The position numbers and the translations under genes were made by a program. Source: Paenibacillus athensensis (GTDB lineage Bacteria > Bacillota > Bacilli > Paenibacillales > NBRC-103111). From it: a DNA stretch of 64,000 nt. This document shows positions 49,598-58,275 of the stretch, piece after piece. The stretch spans positions 62,001-126,000 of the forward strand of contig NZ_MYFO02000012.1 of assembly GCF_004514475.2 (NCBI RefSeq). The letters run 5' to 3'. The notes beneath the pieces are model-generated. The model made no database searches. It was not told the origin of the DNA and saw only the letters and a program-made list of their open reading frames with translations. How positions within the stretch are numbered: the stretch's first letter is position 1; every line of letters starts with the position of its first letter.

Positions 49598-51174
49598 TTG
49601 GATTTCACCTCCGGCGAAGCTTTGGAATGATGGTAGGCGCGGCCTTTCCAGACGTAGCCGCGTCCCGTGACGGCGAGTCTCCACGAATCGGCAGCAAGCG
49701 CGATCAGCGCGGCGATCGACACAGGCAGCAGAGCGCCGAGCTTGGGCGATTGGCCGTTGCGCGTGTCGATCGTCGCCTTGAGCGCCCAGCCAAGCGCACA
49801 GGCGGTGAGCGCCGGGACCAGCAGATGTAGCCAGCCGCCTGATTTGCCGGATGGCATGAAATCGGCAAAGCTGCCCCTGCCCGCGGAGATGTGGAAGCCC
49901 TCTAAGCCGGCGCCAGAGAGCAAGCCGGTTCCGAGCGCGAGCAGCGCAGCCGCAGCGGTCAGCGCGGGCAGCACGTAAAGCAGGAAATAAACAACCAGCA
50001 CGGTACCGAGTAGAACATGGCTGCGGCCCGTTCCGGCGAAAATGTTTTTGCGGTAGCCCTGCCACACTTCCGCAGATGATGTGTACATCCGCATATGGAT
50101 GTCGCGATGCACGTCGGCGAGCAGCAGCGGATAGCCGGCCCGCTTTACGGCACGAGCCAGCTCCATATCGTCGACGAGCGCGCCGCGGATCGCTTCGTGC
50201 CCGCCGACGGCCCTATAGGCTTCTCGGGCAATGAGCAGGCAAGCGCCATGCGCAGCGGCAAACCGCGGGTCGGCCGAGCGGCGTACGAGCGGTATCGGCA
50301 AATGGCAGGCGACGGTGAACATCATCAGGGGCACGATCAGCCGCTCCAGCGGCGTGACGACCTCCTGCCGCGGGAAGCCGGTCACCAGGCCCGGGCCCAG
50401 CGCTTCCGCCGCTGCTGCAAAGCGGGCGAGCGCGCCTGGCTCCAGCCGCGCGTCGGCATCGAGGAAGAACAGCCACGGAGCGCGGGCCGCTTGCGCGAGC
50501 TGGTGACAGGCGAAGGCTTTGCCGGTCCAGCCGGGCGGCGGCTCTTCGCCGCGGATGACGCGCAGCTGCGGATGGGCCTGGAGGAAGGCGGCTGCCAGCT
50601 CGGCGGTTCCGTCCTCGGAACGGTCGTCGAGTACGATTACCTCCAGCGGCGTCTCGCTTTGTGCCAGCACCGAGCGCAGGCATGCGGCGATATTGCGGGC
50701 CTCGTTGCGGGCGGGGATCAGCACGCTGATGCCAAGGGGGCCGCAGGAGCCGGTCGGCGCGGTCGCGCAGTCGGCAGGGCGGCCCTTTGGACTGGCAGGC
50801 GAGTAGCAGGCATGGAGGTCCCGGGGGCCGGCCGGCACGCGGACGGCGTAGCGGCCCTTGAGGCCGGCAGGCAGGCAATCGGCGTAGCGGCCCTTTGGAC
50901 TGGCAGGCGTGCAGTCTGCGTAGCCGTCCTGGGGGACGGCCGGCGTGCAGTAGGAATCGCGGCCCGCAAGGCCGGCGGACGCTTCACGCGTGCGTACCGG
51001 ACGCGTCTCGGCTGCAGAAGCGCCGCCGCATACGGCCGCAGCATCCGCGTCTGGCTGGCCCGCATCGCGCGCCGCTGCCGCTTGCTCCAGCGTCGGCAGC
51101 TGCTGGAGGTTCCAGCGCGCGAACAGCCACTGGACGCCGACGAGCGCGGCAATCAGCCACAGCAGCGCGCTCAT
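49594..51174 (-). CDS. crtQ: GT2 glycosyltransferase, CrtQ-like, with a 12-residue repeat insertion
   Basis: 526 residues. An N-terminal membrane helix (about 3-19) is followed by a low-complexity insertion with six 12-residue repeats (71-142), then the GT2 domain (ISVLIPARNEARNIAACL; metal site in LFFLDADARL; VDDMELARAVKRAGY; WQGYRKN) and three or four C-terminal helices. In the staphyloxanthin pathway CrtQ adds glucose to the carotenoid carboxylate. Start overlaps the acyltransferase stop (ATGA). CrtQ relatives are about 370-400 residues; the extra length is mostly the insertion. Confidence 0.82.
   Translation of the reverse strand: MSALLWLIAALVGVQWLFARWNLQQLPTLEQAAAARDAGQPDADAAAVCGGASAAETRPVRTREASAGLAGRDSYCTPAVPQDGYADCTPASPKGRYADCLPAGLKGRYAVRVPAGPRDLHACYSPASPKGRPADCATAPTGSCGPLGISVLIPARNEARNIAACLRSVLAQSETPLEVIVLDDRSEDGTAELAAAFLQAHPQLRVIRGEEPPPGWTGKAFACHQLAQAARAPWLFFLDADARLEPGALARFAAAAEALGPGLVTGFPRQEVVTPLERLIVPLMMFTVACHLPIPLVRRSADPRFAAAHGACLLIAREAYRAVGGHEAIRGALVDDMELARAVKRAGYPLLLADVHRDIHMRMYTSSAEVWQGYRKNIFAGTGRSHVLLGTVLVVYFLLYVLPALTAAAALLALGTGLLSGAGLEGFHISAGRGSFADFMPSGKSGGWLHLLVPALTACALGWALKATIDTRNGQSPKLGALLPVSIAALIALAADSWRLAVTGRGYVWKGRAYHHSKASPEVKSK
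50749..50964 (-). repeat. Six 36-bp repeats coding for a 12-residue unit inside the glycosyltransferase gene
   Basis: Protein units 71-82, 83-94, 95-106, 107-118, 119-130 and 131-142 follow the loose consensus GRYADCxPAxPK. At DNA level, copies of GCGTAGC recur exactly 36 bp apart (50846, 50882, 50918). The array keeps the frame open and separates the membrane anchor from the catalytic domain. Confidence 0.85.
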
Positions 51175-51929
51175 GGCGCCACCCCGCGGCCGCGCCCGCC
51201 GTTACTGCGCCCGAACCAGCGGTCAAACGTGTCGCTGACCGAACGTCCAGGGCGCAGCAGGGCAGTAGCGTCGCCGGCCAGCTGTGTCGGCTCGCCGGCA
51301 ATCGCCTGCGCGCGCTGGCGCTCAAGCTGGTCGGTCACAGCGTCCTCCAGCGCCTGCACGGCGGCTTTGCGGCCCAGCGCCGCCCAGTCGAGAGCCAAAG
51401 GCTCGCCGAAGCGGAGGCTGGCTTCGGGCTTTTGATGCAAGCCGAACATCAGATACAAGCTGACCGGCACGGCCAGCGCATAAGGGCAGAGGGCTAGCAG
51501 CAGGCCGGTTCCGCTGTGAAAGCCCAGCGGGCGTTTGTCGATGTGCTCGATATCCCCTTGCGGAAAAATCCAGACGCTATGCCCTTGCTCAAGCAGACCG
51601 CGGGCGTACTGCAGCGAGTCGCGGATGCCGGAGGGGCTCGTTTTGCGGATCGAGAACGCGCCGATTTTGCGGAAAAAGGCGTATTTGGCCAGCTGCTGCT
51701 CCTCCATCATCATGAAATGGGCGCGCGCCGACAGGCGGCTGACCGCTTCGTAGACCAGCAATCCGTCCCACCAGCTGCAATGGTTCATGACGTAGACGGC
51801 GGGGCGGCTCTCGACAGGGTCGACATCGCCCAGAACGGTCAAGGAATGAAAATGGCGGCGCAGCAAATAATGGCGGTTATACAACCGGAACACGGCTTCA
51901 AAGCCGGGGCGCTTGTGCGCTTCGATCAT
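51171..51929 (-). CDS. 1-acylglycerol-3-phosphate-type acyltransferase, CrtO-like role
   Basis: 252 residues. PlsC-family motifs: NHCSWWD (HX4D catalytic pair, about residues 50-56), FPQGDIEHIDKRPLGF (phosphate-binding block) and VPVSLYLMFG. In this operon it probably esterifies the glycosylated carotenoid with a fatty acid, the job of CrtO in Staphylococcus, although that protein is of another family. AAAGGAG is eight bases before the ATG at 51929. It overlaps the CruF-like gene by 32 bases. Confidence 0.8.
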   Translation of the reverse strand: MIEAHKRPGFEAVFRLYNRHYLLRRHFHSLTVLGDVDPVESRPAVYVMNHCSWWDGLLVYEAVSRLSARAHFMMMEEQQLAKYAFFRKIGAFSIRKTSPSGIRDSLQYARGLLEQGHSVWIFPQGDIEHIDKRPLGFHSGTGLLLALCPYALAVPVSLYLMFGLHQKPEASLRFGEPLALDWAALGRKAAVQALEDAVTDQLERQRAQAIAGEPTQLAGDATALLRPGRSVSDTFDRWFGRSNGGRGRGVAP

Positions 51930-52626
51930 GGCGCAGACTCCTTTCCGCCGCAAGCAGCGCGATTGCGGCAATCGCTGCAGAGGCCCACAGCGCTTCTTTG
52001 ACGGCTAAAAGCCCGAACATCAGCAGCATGCCCTGATACAACCGCCACGCGCGGCGGCGCTGCCATTCAGTGGCGTCAAGCTGCGGCAGCAGCAGCGATA
52101 GCAGCGCCCCGACAGCAAACCAGGACGCAAAATTTGTCCACGGCACGCCGTACAGCCCGGCCGTCTCGTCCCAGCGCCACAAACCGCGCGCATGAGCGAC
52201 CGGGTCGAGCACGAGGTCAAGCCCGGTCGCCAGCGCTCCGATCGTCAGCGCGCGAAGAGGGCGCGAGACGCCGCGCGGAATGAGCAGCGACGTATTGACA
52301 ACGACGCCGACCCATGCCGCCGCAACGGCTGCGGGAACGCCAAACAAGCCGATGCCAAGCGTCGCAGTGTAGACGTAGGCGCCGAAAGGCATGCCGGTCG
52401 TTGTGCCGAGCCACTCGACGCCGAAGGCGAGCAGGGCGATGGCCAGCAGCGCGGGGGCGATTCGCAGCAGGCGGGAGCCGCTGGCGGAAGGAAGGCGCAG
52501 GGAAATGGCATACAGCGCGTAGAGGAGCAAAAAGAGCCCATTCGCAAAGCCCAGCGCCTCAGGCACGCGAAAGAAAAGCATCAGCAGCAGGCCTACCGCG
52601 TACCAGCCCCAGAATAGCAGCGCCAT
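51898..52626 (-). CDS. CruF-like carotenoid biosynthesis membrane protein (DUF422)
   Basis: 242 residues with seven or eight transmembrane helices. The segments GVEWLGTTTGMPFGAYVYT and GLDLVLDPVAHARGLWRWDE match the carotenoid 1,2-hydratase (CruF/DUF422) family, which hydrates acyclic carotenoid ends. The ATG at 52626 is four bases after the crtM stop; there is no separate ribosome site, so translation is coupled. CruF is not part of the known staphyloxanthin route, so the final pigment may differ. Confidence 0.78.
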   Translation of the reverse strand: MALLFWGWYAVGLLLMLFFRVPEALGFANGLFLLLYALYAISLRLPSASGSRLLRIAPALLAIALLAFGVEWLGTTTGMPFGAYVYTATLGIGLFGVPAAVAAAWVGVVVNTSLLIPRGVSRPLRALTIGALATGLDLVLDPVAHARGLWRWDETAGLYGVPWTNFASWFAVGALLSLLLPQLDATEWQRRRAWRLYQGMLLMFGLLAVKEALWASAAIAAIALLAAERSLRHDRSAQAPRL

Positions 52627-52630
52627 TGGC

Positions 52631-53509
52631 CTAAAGCGCTGCAAGACGCGCCTGCGCTTCCTGCGTAAGCTGCGGGTAGCGCTGCAGCAGCCCGTACAAA
52701 ATCGACAGCTTGGCTTTATCGCTGACAACGGCGCGCTGGCGGAACACCTGATAGCGGCTTGCCCGTACCTCGTCAAGTATCGCCATGTAGGTCTGCGCAG
52801 CCAGTTCGACGCAAAAGGCGCTGGTCGCCGGATATTGCTCCAGCTCGCGCAAGCCCAGCTGCAGCCAGCTGCCGGCAAGCTCCATCAAATGCTCCAGCAT
52901 GCGAATGAAGCCGGGGTGGACCGTACCGTTTTCGAAGTCGCGCTCCGTGCAGCCGTATTGCTGCATCAGCTCCAGCGGAATGTACCGCCGTCCCCGCTGA
53001 CAGTCCTCGCCGATATCGCGGATGATGTTGACGATCTGCATAGCCTTGCCCAAATAAACGGCCGATTCCGCCAGCCGTTCGCCGACGCGCCCTCCGTGCA
53101 AAATCGGCACGAGCATACTGCCCACTGTGCCCGCGACCAGGTAGCAGTAATGCTCCAGCTGCTCCACCGTGTCGTATCGGGTCAACGACGTGTCGAGCCG
53201 TTGTCCGGCCATTTGCAGGAAATACGGCTCCGGCGACAACGCAAACTCGCTGAACAGCCAGCGCAGCGCCGGCCAAATAAAATGCCCCTCTGCCGACTCC
53301 AGCGAGCGGAAGCGGTCCTCCAGCTCCTCCAAGGTGTACGGGGAGCGCTCAGGCTCGTCGACGGAATCGTCGATCATGCGGCAAAAGGCATACATGACGT
53401 GCACAGCCTCCCGCTTGGGACTTTCCAGGAAGCTGAATGCTTTATAGAACGAAGAGGAATGACTGCGGATCATGTGCTCACAATCGGAAAAAAAAGCCGG
53501 ATGATTCAT
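52631..53509 (-). CDS. crtM: Dehydrosqualene (diapophytoene) synthase CrtM
   Basis: 292 residues, squalene/phytoene synthase family. The two Asp-rich motifs are DDSVDE (47-52) and DIGED (about 165-169, inside IVNIIRDIGEDCQRGRRYIP), with SSSFYKAF at the N-terminus. It joins two farnesyl diphosphates to the C30 backbone; the C30 choice is inferred from the CrtN-like and CrtP/CrtQ-like neighbours. GGAGATG precedes the ATG, which overlaps the preceding gene's stop (ATGA). Confidence 0.9.
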   Translation of the reverse strand: MNHPAFFSDCEHMIRSHSSSFYKAFSFLESPKREAVHVMYAFCRMIDDSVDEPERSPYTLEELEDRFRSLESAEGHFIWPALRWLFSEFALSPEPYFLQMAGQRLDTSLTRYDTVEQLEHYCYLVAGTVGSMLVPILHGGRVGERLAESAVYLGKAMQIVNIIRDIGEDCQRGRRYIPLELMQQYGCTERDFENGTVHPGFIRMLEHLMELAGSWLQLGLRELEQYPATSAFCVELAAQTYMAILDEVRASRYQVFRQRAVVSDKAKLSILYGLLQRYPQLTQEAQARLAAL

Positions 53510-54981
53510 GAATACATCTCCTTTCGTATATGCTCGGCAAGGAGCTTTGCTCCCTGCATGACGATGGGCACGCCGCCGCCGGGATGCGTCGAAGCGCCTA
53601 CGGCATAAAGCCGTTCGATCGGCAGCGGCTTGAGCTGCGGCCTAAGCGGTCCGGATTGCGCGGCCGTCGGCGCGATGCCAAAGCTGCCGCCCTGATACAG
53701 TCCGATGGCTTCGGCGTCGAATGGCGTGCGCACCTTCCGTTCGACGATGGCGCTGCGCAGACCGGGCAGCAGCTTGCGTTCGGCGTCAGCGAGCACGGCG
53801 TCCAGCAAAGCGTCGATCCGCTGCTTGATGTCGCTTTCCGCCCACATCGGCGCATTCGCCGGCGGCGCGGGGATCATCAGGTAAAGCGCCGACTCGCCGG
53901 ACGGGGCCGATTCCGGGTCGATGGCGGCCGGGTTGAACAGATAATAGGAGGGCTGCTCGGGAATAACGCCCTCGGCGAACAAGCGGCGCATACCGGCGTC
54001 AAAATCCGCAGGCAGCACGAACTGGTGGACGGCCGCTTCCGGCCAGCGGCGGCTCGCGCCGATGTAGAGCAGCAGACAGCCGCTCGACGGCGTAAAGCGC
54101 CGCTTGGGCGCGCGGACGTGAGCGGGCAGCAGCTTGGGCAGCAACGGCGCTTCGCCGTTAAACACGACGGCGTCGTAAGGCTCAAAGCCGTCGGCGGTTT
54201 CCAGACCGCGCGCTCTTCCGTCTGCGACACGGATGCCGGTCACCTCGCTGCCGAGCTTGACGGTTACGCCGCGCCGCTCCAGCGCGGCGGACAGCTCGGC
54301 AACAAGACCGGCGTAGCCGCCTTTGAGATACCAGACGCCATAACGGTGTTCGGCATACGGGATAAAGCCGTACAATGCCGGCGTGCGGTGCGGCCCGCCG
54401 CCGATATACAGCGTCTGGAGAGAGAAGGCGTCGATCAGCCGAGGATCGCGGAAGTAGGACGCCGCGCGTGCGCGGACGCTGCGATATGCCCGCATGCGCA
54501 GCAGCAGACGCACGCTTTGCGGCGTGAGCGCCCGGCGCGCGTGGAGGAATGGCCGGTCGAGAAAGGCGCGCTTGCCTTCGGGAAACGCCCGGTCGTGATC
54601 GCGCATATAGCGGCGGAAGCCGTTTTCTTCTCCAGGGAACAAGCGGGCGATTTCGGCCAGCTGGCGCTCGGGATCGCTCCATTTTTCGAAAACGGCCCCG
54701 TCGCCGTAATGAATCCGATACATCGGATCGCAGGGCAGCAGCTCCAGCCGGTCAAGCCGCACGCCGGCTTCCTCCAGCAAGCCCAGCAGCAGCTCGGGCA
54801 GCAGCACAATTGTCGGGCCCTGATCGATGCGGAAGCGGCCGAACTGCTCATAGCGCAATCGTCCGCCCAAGCGGCTGGAGCGTTCGTGGAGCGTGACGGC
54901 ATGACCGTCGCCTGCCAGCAGCAGCGCTGCCGTCATGCCGCCGATGCCTCCTCCGGCAATGCCGATTGACAGCCGGCTCAT
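53506..54981 (-). CDS. CrtN-like carotenoid desaturase (second copy)
   Basis: 491 residues. FAD motif IAGGGIGGMTAALLLAGDG (8-26), GGRLRYEQFGRF, and the C-terminal VGASTHPGGGVPIVMQGAKL. Its start overlaps the first desaturase gene (ATGA). Two consecutive desaturase paralogues may split the desaturation steps of the C30 chain, or one may act on the CruF or oxidase product. The substitution FRIDQGPTIVLLP against FHFDRGATFLMMP in the upstream paralogue shows that they are well diverged, not a recent duplication. Confidence 0.82.
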   Translation of the reverse strand: MSRLSIGIAGGGIGGMTAALLLAGDGHAVTLHERSSRLGGRLRYEQFGRFRIDQGPTIVLLPELLLGLLEEAGVRLDRLELLPCDPMYRIHYGDGAVFEKWSDPERQLAEIARLFPGEENGFRRYMRDHDRAFPEGKRAFLDRPFLHARRALTPQSVRLLLRMRAYRSVRARAASYFRDPRLIDAFSLQTLYIGGGPHRTPALYGFIPYAEHRYGVWYLKGGYAGLVAELSAALERRGVTVKLGSEVTGIRVADGRARGLETADGFEPYDAVVFNGEAPLLPKLLPAHVRAPKRRFTPSSGCLLLYIGASRRWPEAAVHQFVLPADFDAGMRRLFAEGVIPEQPSYYLFNPAAIDPESAPSGESALYLMIPAPPANAPMWAESDIKQRIDALLDAVLADAERKLLPGLRSAIVERKVRTPFDAEAIGLYQGGSFGIAPTAAQSGPLRPQLKPLPIERLYAVGASTHPGGGVPIVMQGAKLLAEHIRKEMYS

Positions 54982-56498
54982 CGGCGGATCGCCCCTTTCG
55001 CGTTTATGCCGGCGCGGTCTGACGGGCTGGCGGTAAGCATGGCGCAGGTGATTTTGGCCGACTCCAGGATCGTCGGCAGTCCGCTGCCCGGATGAGTGCC
55101 GCCTCCGACCAGCCAGCAGCGCTCCAGCTCCTCAAAGCGATTGTGCGGACGCAGGGTCAGCATCTGATCGAGCGAATGAGCCAGATTAAACGTAGCGCCG
55201 TGATAGACATCGAGTCCGTCCCGCCAATCCCAAGGAGTTACGACGCGTTCGCAGACAATGGCCTCCTCCAGTTTTTGCAGCTCGGGGTACGACTTCAGCC
55301 GGTCGAGCACGCGTCGGCGAAACGGGCCTGCTTCTCGCTCCCAGTCGATGGGGGCCTGCGTATTCGGCACGGGCACGAGTAACAGCAAGGCGGATTGACC
55401 GGCAGGCGCGAGCGTCGGATCGAGCGGGCTCGGGTTATGGATGTAGATCGAAGGCTCGTCGGACAGCTTTTGCCGGGACGTAATATCGTCGACGTTGCTG
55501 CGGTAATCGGCTGCAAACAGCACAGTATGGTGCGGCAGGTCGATCATCCGGTCGAGGCCGAGGTAGAGCATGAAGGTCGAGCAGGAAAATTTTTTGCGCG
55601 CCAGCTTTGCCGGTCCGTATTTGCGCAGCACGCCCGGCGCGAACAGCCGGGAAGCGGCTTGGGAGAAATCGGCGCCGATGATCACGTCGTCTGCTTCCTC
55701 GCGTCTGCCGTCCTCCAGCAGCAAGCCGACGGCGCGGCCGTCCTGCACCAGTACTTGCCGTACCGCGGCGCCAAGCTCGATGCGCCCACCGTCGGCGCGC
55801 ACGGCATCAGCCATCGCTTCGCAAAGTCGGTTGATGCCGCCGACCGGATGCATCAGCCCGTAGCGGTGCTCCAGATAGGACAGGATGGTAAACGTTCCCG
55901 GACACTCCCACGGCGACATGCCCAAATATTTGGATTGAAAGCAAAAGGCGGTTTTTAACCGTTCGTCGCGAAAATAAGCGGACAGCCGGCTGTATACGGT
56001 GCCGGTTGCATGCAGCTTAGGCAGCGCCCGCGCCATATCGCCGGCCACATAGTCCCGCCAGCTGTTGAACGGACGCTCCAGCAGCGGCGCAATTCGCGCG
56101 AACTTTTCGGCCTCGTCGCGCATAAATCGCGCATAGCCGGCGCCTTCGCCGGGAAATAGCGCTTCAATGCGCCGCTGCATCAGCGCCCGGTCGGTCGTGG
56201 CGTTCAGCTGGACGTCGCCGAATTGGAGCCGGTACATCGGCTCCAGCGGCACCAACCGGACGTGATCCTCCAGCCGTCGTCCGGTCATGGCGAACAGCTC
56301 CTGCCATTTATGCGGCATCATCAGGAACGTGGCGCCGCGATCAAAATGAAACTCGCCAAGCGTCAGCCGCGATGAACGTCCGCCTACCTGCGGCTGTTTT
56401 TCGTAGACGGCCACATCGAGTCCCTGAGCGGCCAGAAGCATAGCGGCGGCAAGGCCGCCCGGCCCGGCGCCAACGATCAACACCTTGCGTTTTTTCAT
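54978..56498 (-). CDS. crtN: CrtN-like carotenoid desaturase (first gene of the operon)
   Basis: 506 residues. FAD motif LIVGAGPGGLAAAMLLAAQG (7-26), GGRSSRLTLGEFHFDRGATF, and the C-terminal signature GGGTHPGSGLPTILESAKI typical of CrtI/CrtN desaturases. It should desaturate dehydrosqualene towards diaponeurosporene using FAD. AAAGGAG is six bases before the ATG. First gene of a seven-gene minus-strand operon in which most neighbours overlap, driven by the CarH-type promoter. Confidence 0.87.
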   Translation of the reverse strand: MKKRKVLIVGAGPGGLAAAMLLAAQGLDVAVYEKQPQVGGRSSRLTLGEFHFDRGATFLMMPHKWQELFAMTGRRLEDHVRLVPLEPMYRLQFGDVQLNATTDRALMQRRIEALFPGEGAGYARFMRDEAEKFARIAPLLERPFNSWRDYVAGDMARALPKLHATGTVYSRLSAYFRDERLKTAFCFQSKYLGMSPWECPGTFTILSYLEHRYGLMHPVGGINRLCEAMADAVRADGGRIELGAAVRQVLVQDGRAVGLLLEDGRREEADDVIIGADFSQAASRLFAPGVLRKYGPAKLARKKFSCSTFMLYLGLDRMIDLPHHTVLFAADYRSNVDDITSRQKLSDEPSIYIHNPSPLDPTLAPAGQSALLLLVPVPNTQAPIDWEREAGPFRRRVLDRLKSYPELQKLEEAIVCERVVTPWDWRDGLDVYHGATFNLAHSLDQMLTLRPHNRFEELERCWLVGGGTHPGSGLPTILESAKITCAMLTASPSDRAGINAKGAIRR

Positions 56499-56567
56499 AG
56501 CAATCTCCTTTCGGGCCTTACTGCGGATGATGCGGGAACGGTTTATACGGTATGCGCATAGACAACA

Positions 56568-56638
56568 TATACAAAATGCGTTAATATCTTATACAAATAC
56601 TATACTAAACTTATACAAATGGTCAACTGTTTTGTATA
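56568..56638. promoter_or_regulatory. CarH-type operator array and promoter of the carotenoid operon
   Basis: On the plus strand TATACAAA-type units start at 56568 (TATACAAAA), 56590 (TATACAAAT), 56601 (TATACTAAA) and 56612 (TATACAAAT): offsets 22, 11 and 11. An inverted copy TTTTGTATA lies at 56630-56638. The minus-strand promoter TTGACC (56626-56621), 16 bases, TATAGT (56604-56599) is threaded through the repeats. The plus-strand gene starts 93 bases to the right, so one array may control both directions. Confidence 0.75.
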
Positions 56639-56730
56639 AGTTTCGGGCAGTCTGACGGCGCTAGTGGCAGTTGCTGCGGCGTCAAGCGGGGATGGACAGT
56701 CAGGATGCGGGAAAGCGAGGGGGAGATCGG

Positions 56731-58275
56731 ATGAAAACGAGCGTATGTGTGATTGGAGCGGGAATCGGCGGCCTGATGGCCGGCGCGTATTTGGCCCAGG
56801 CGGGCTATGCGGTAACGATTTTGGAAAAAGCGGCGACAGTTGGCGGTTCGGCGGGCTGGTATGTGCGGCGCAACCGGCGGTTTCCGACCGGCGCGACGCT
56901 GGCTTTTGGACTCGAAGCGGGTGGGCTGCTGCGCAGCAGGCTGGAGGAGCTTGGCGTGGAGCTGGAGGCGGAGGAGCTGGAGCATCCGATGGATATCGTG
57001 CTGCCCGACCGCAAGGTGGCGGTGCTGCGCAATGCTGCAGCCTGGGAGGAGGAGCTGGCCCAGCGGTTTCCCGAGCAGCGCGCAGCGACCCTTCGCTTCT
57101 GGCGGGAGCTGGAAGCGATCAGCCATGCGGTGCTCGGTGTCACGGGGACGGGAGCGGCCCTGCCTGTGCGGCGGCCGGCCGATCTTGGCGGTCTGCCGGG
57201 CTACCTGCTCCGTCATCCGCGAACGGCGCTGCAGCTGGCTCGTTCTGCGCGGCGGACGGTGCTGGACCTGCTGCGGGCGCACGGGCTGGAGCACTACGAG
57301 CCGTTGGTCCGACTGCTGAATCTGCAGCTGGTCGATGCGGTGCAGACCGATGTCAGCCGGGCCGCGCTGCTGCCGTCCAGTCTCGCGCTGACGGTCTACC
57401 GGCAGGGCAGCTTCGGGCTTGACGGCGGGCTCGGCGGGCTTTGCGAGGCGCTGGCATCACGCATAGCCGGCTGGGGCGGCGAGATCGTCACCGCTTCCCC
57501 GGTGCAATCTGCGGTCTACAACGCAAAGCAGCGCAAGTGGAGTGTGGAAGCTGCACGGCGCAGCGGGTTTTACGACATCGTCGTCAACAATACCGGCCTC
57601 GACCTGGAGGGCGGGTTGGCCGCTGGAGCAAACCCGCGGGCGGGAACGAAGGCAGAGCCCGGGAGGGCGCTGCCGGTTGAGTTGCAGCCGCAGCCGCACG
57701 CGGGAGCTTGGGGCGCGTTTCGTCTGGATGCGGTGCTGGACGAGACGGGCTTTGAGGCCTGTCTGCCGCGGCTGGCGCTGCCCTTTGCGTATCAAATCGC
57801 ACCGGATTGCCAGCATGACCGGCTGTTCGGAGACGAGCACGGCCCTGTATACGTCACCTTTCAGCGTACGCTGGACGGCAAGGGGCGGCCGGTTATCGGA
57901 GAAGTGACGATGACGGCGACGGTGCATACCGATACCTGGCGCTGGCTGGCCTGCTCTGATGAAGCGTATGCGGCCCAAAAGCAACAGGCCGGCGAAGCGC
58001 TCTGGCGCGAAATCGCCAAGATTGCCGACTTGCGCCGGCACGTGCGGTCTGCCGACATCGGTACGCCGCGGACCTATCTGCGCTATATCGGCAAAGCCGA
58101 GGTCGGCGGCTTCCCGCTGACGGTCGAGCGCGCGCTGCTGCGGCCTGCGGGCGTACGTACGTCCGTACCCGGCTTGTACCATGCGGGCGAGACGGTTTTT
58201 CCGGGGCCGGGCACACTTTCGGCTGCGCTTAGCGGGATGTATGCGGCGCGGGCGATTGGCCGCGATTACCGTTAA
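56731..58275 (+). CDS. Carotenoid desaturase/isomerase-like flavoprotein (divergent gene)
   Basis: 514 residues. FAD motif VIGAGIGGLMAGAYLAQAGY (6-25), VGGSAGWYVRRNRRFPTGA, and the C-terminal GLYHAGETVFPGPGTLSAALSG. The overall pattern is closer to CrtISO/CrtD-type carotenoid isomerases and desaturases than to the three paralogues in the opposite operon. GAGGGGGAG lies before the ATG at 56731. It shares the operator region with the main operon, so it is likely light-controlled as well. The exact step is unknown. Confidence 0.75.
   Translation: MKTSVCVIGAGIGGLMAGAYLAQAGYAVTILEKAATVGGSAGWYVRRNRRFPTGATLAFGLEAGGLLRSRLEELGVELEAEELEHPMDIVLPDRKVAVLRNAAAWEEELAQRFPEQRAATLRFWRELEAISHAVLGVTGTGAALPVRRPADLGGLPGYLLRHPRTALQLARSARRTVLDLLRAHGLEHYEPLVRLLNLQLVDAVQTDVSRAALLPSSLALTVYRQGSFGLDGGLGGLCEALASRIAGWGGEIVTASPVQSAVYNAKQRKWSVEAARRSGFYDIVVNNTGLDLEGGLAAGANPRAGTKAEPGRALPVELQPQPHAGAWGAFRLDAVLDETGFEACLPRLALPFAYQIAPDCQHDRLFGDEHGPVYVTFQRTLDGKGRPVIGEVTMTATVHTDTWRWLACSDEAYAAQKQQAGEALWREIAKIADLRRHVRSADIGTPRTYLRYIGKAEVGGFPLTVERALLRPAGVRTSVPGLYHAGETVFPGPGTLSAALSGMYAARAIGRDYR

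Noticed and set aside
48080-50065. A 661-residue form of the CrtP-like protein starting upstream of 49597
   Set aside because: The extra sequence overlaps the glycosyltransferase gene in another frame; the FAD motif lies close to the ATG at 49597, which has GGAGGTG.
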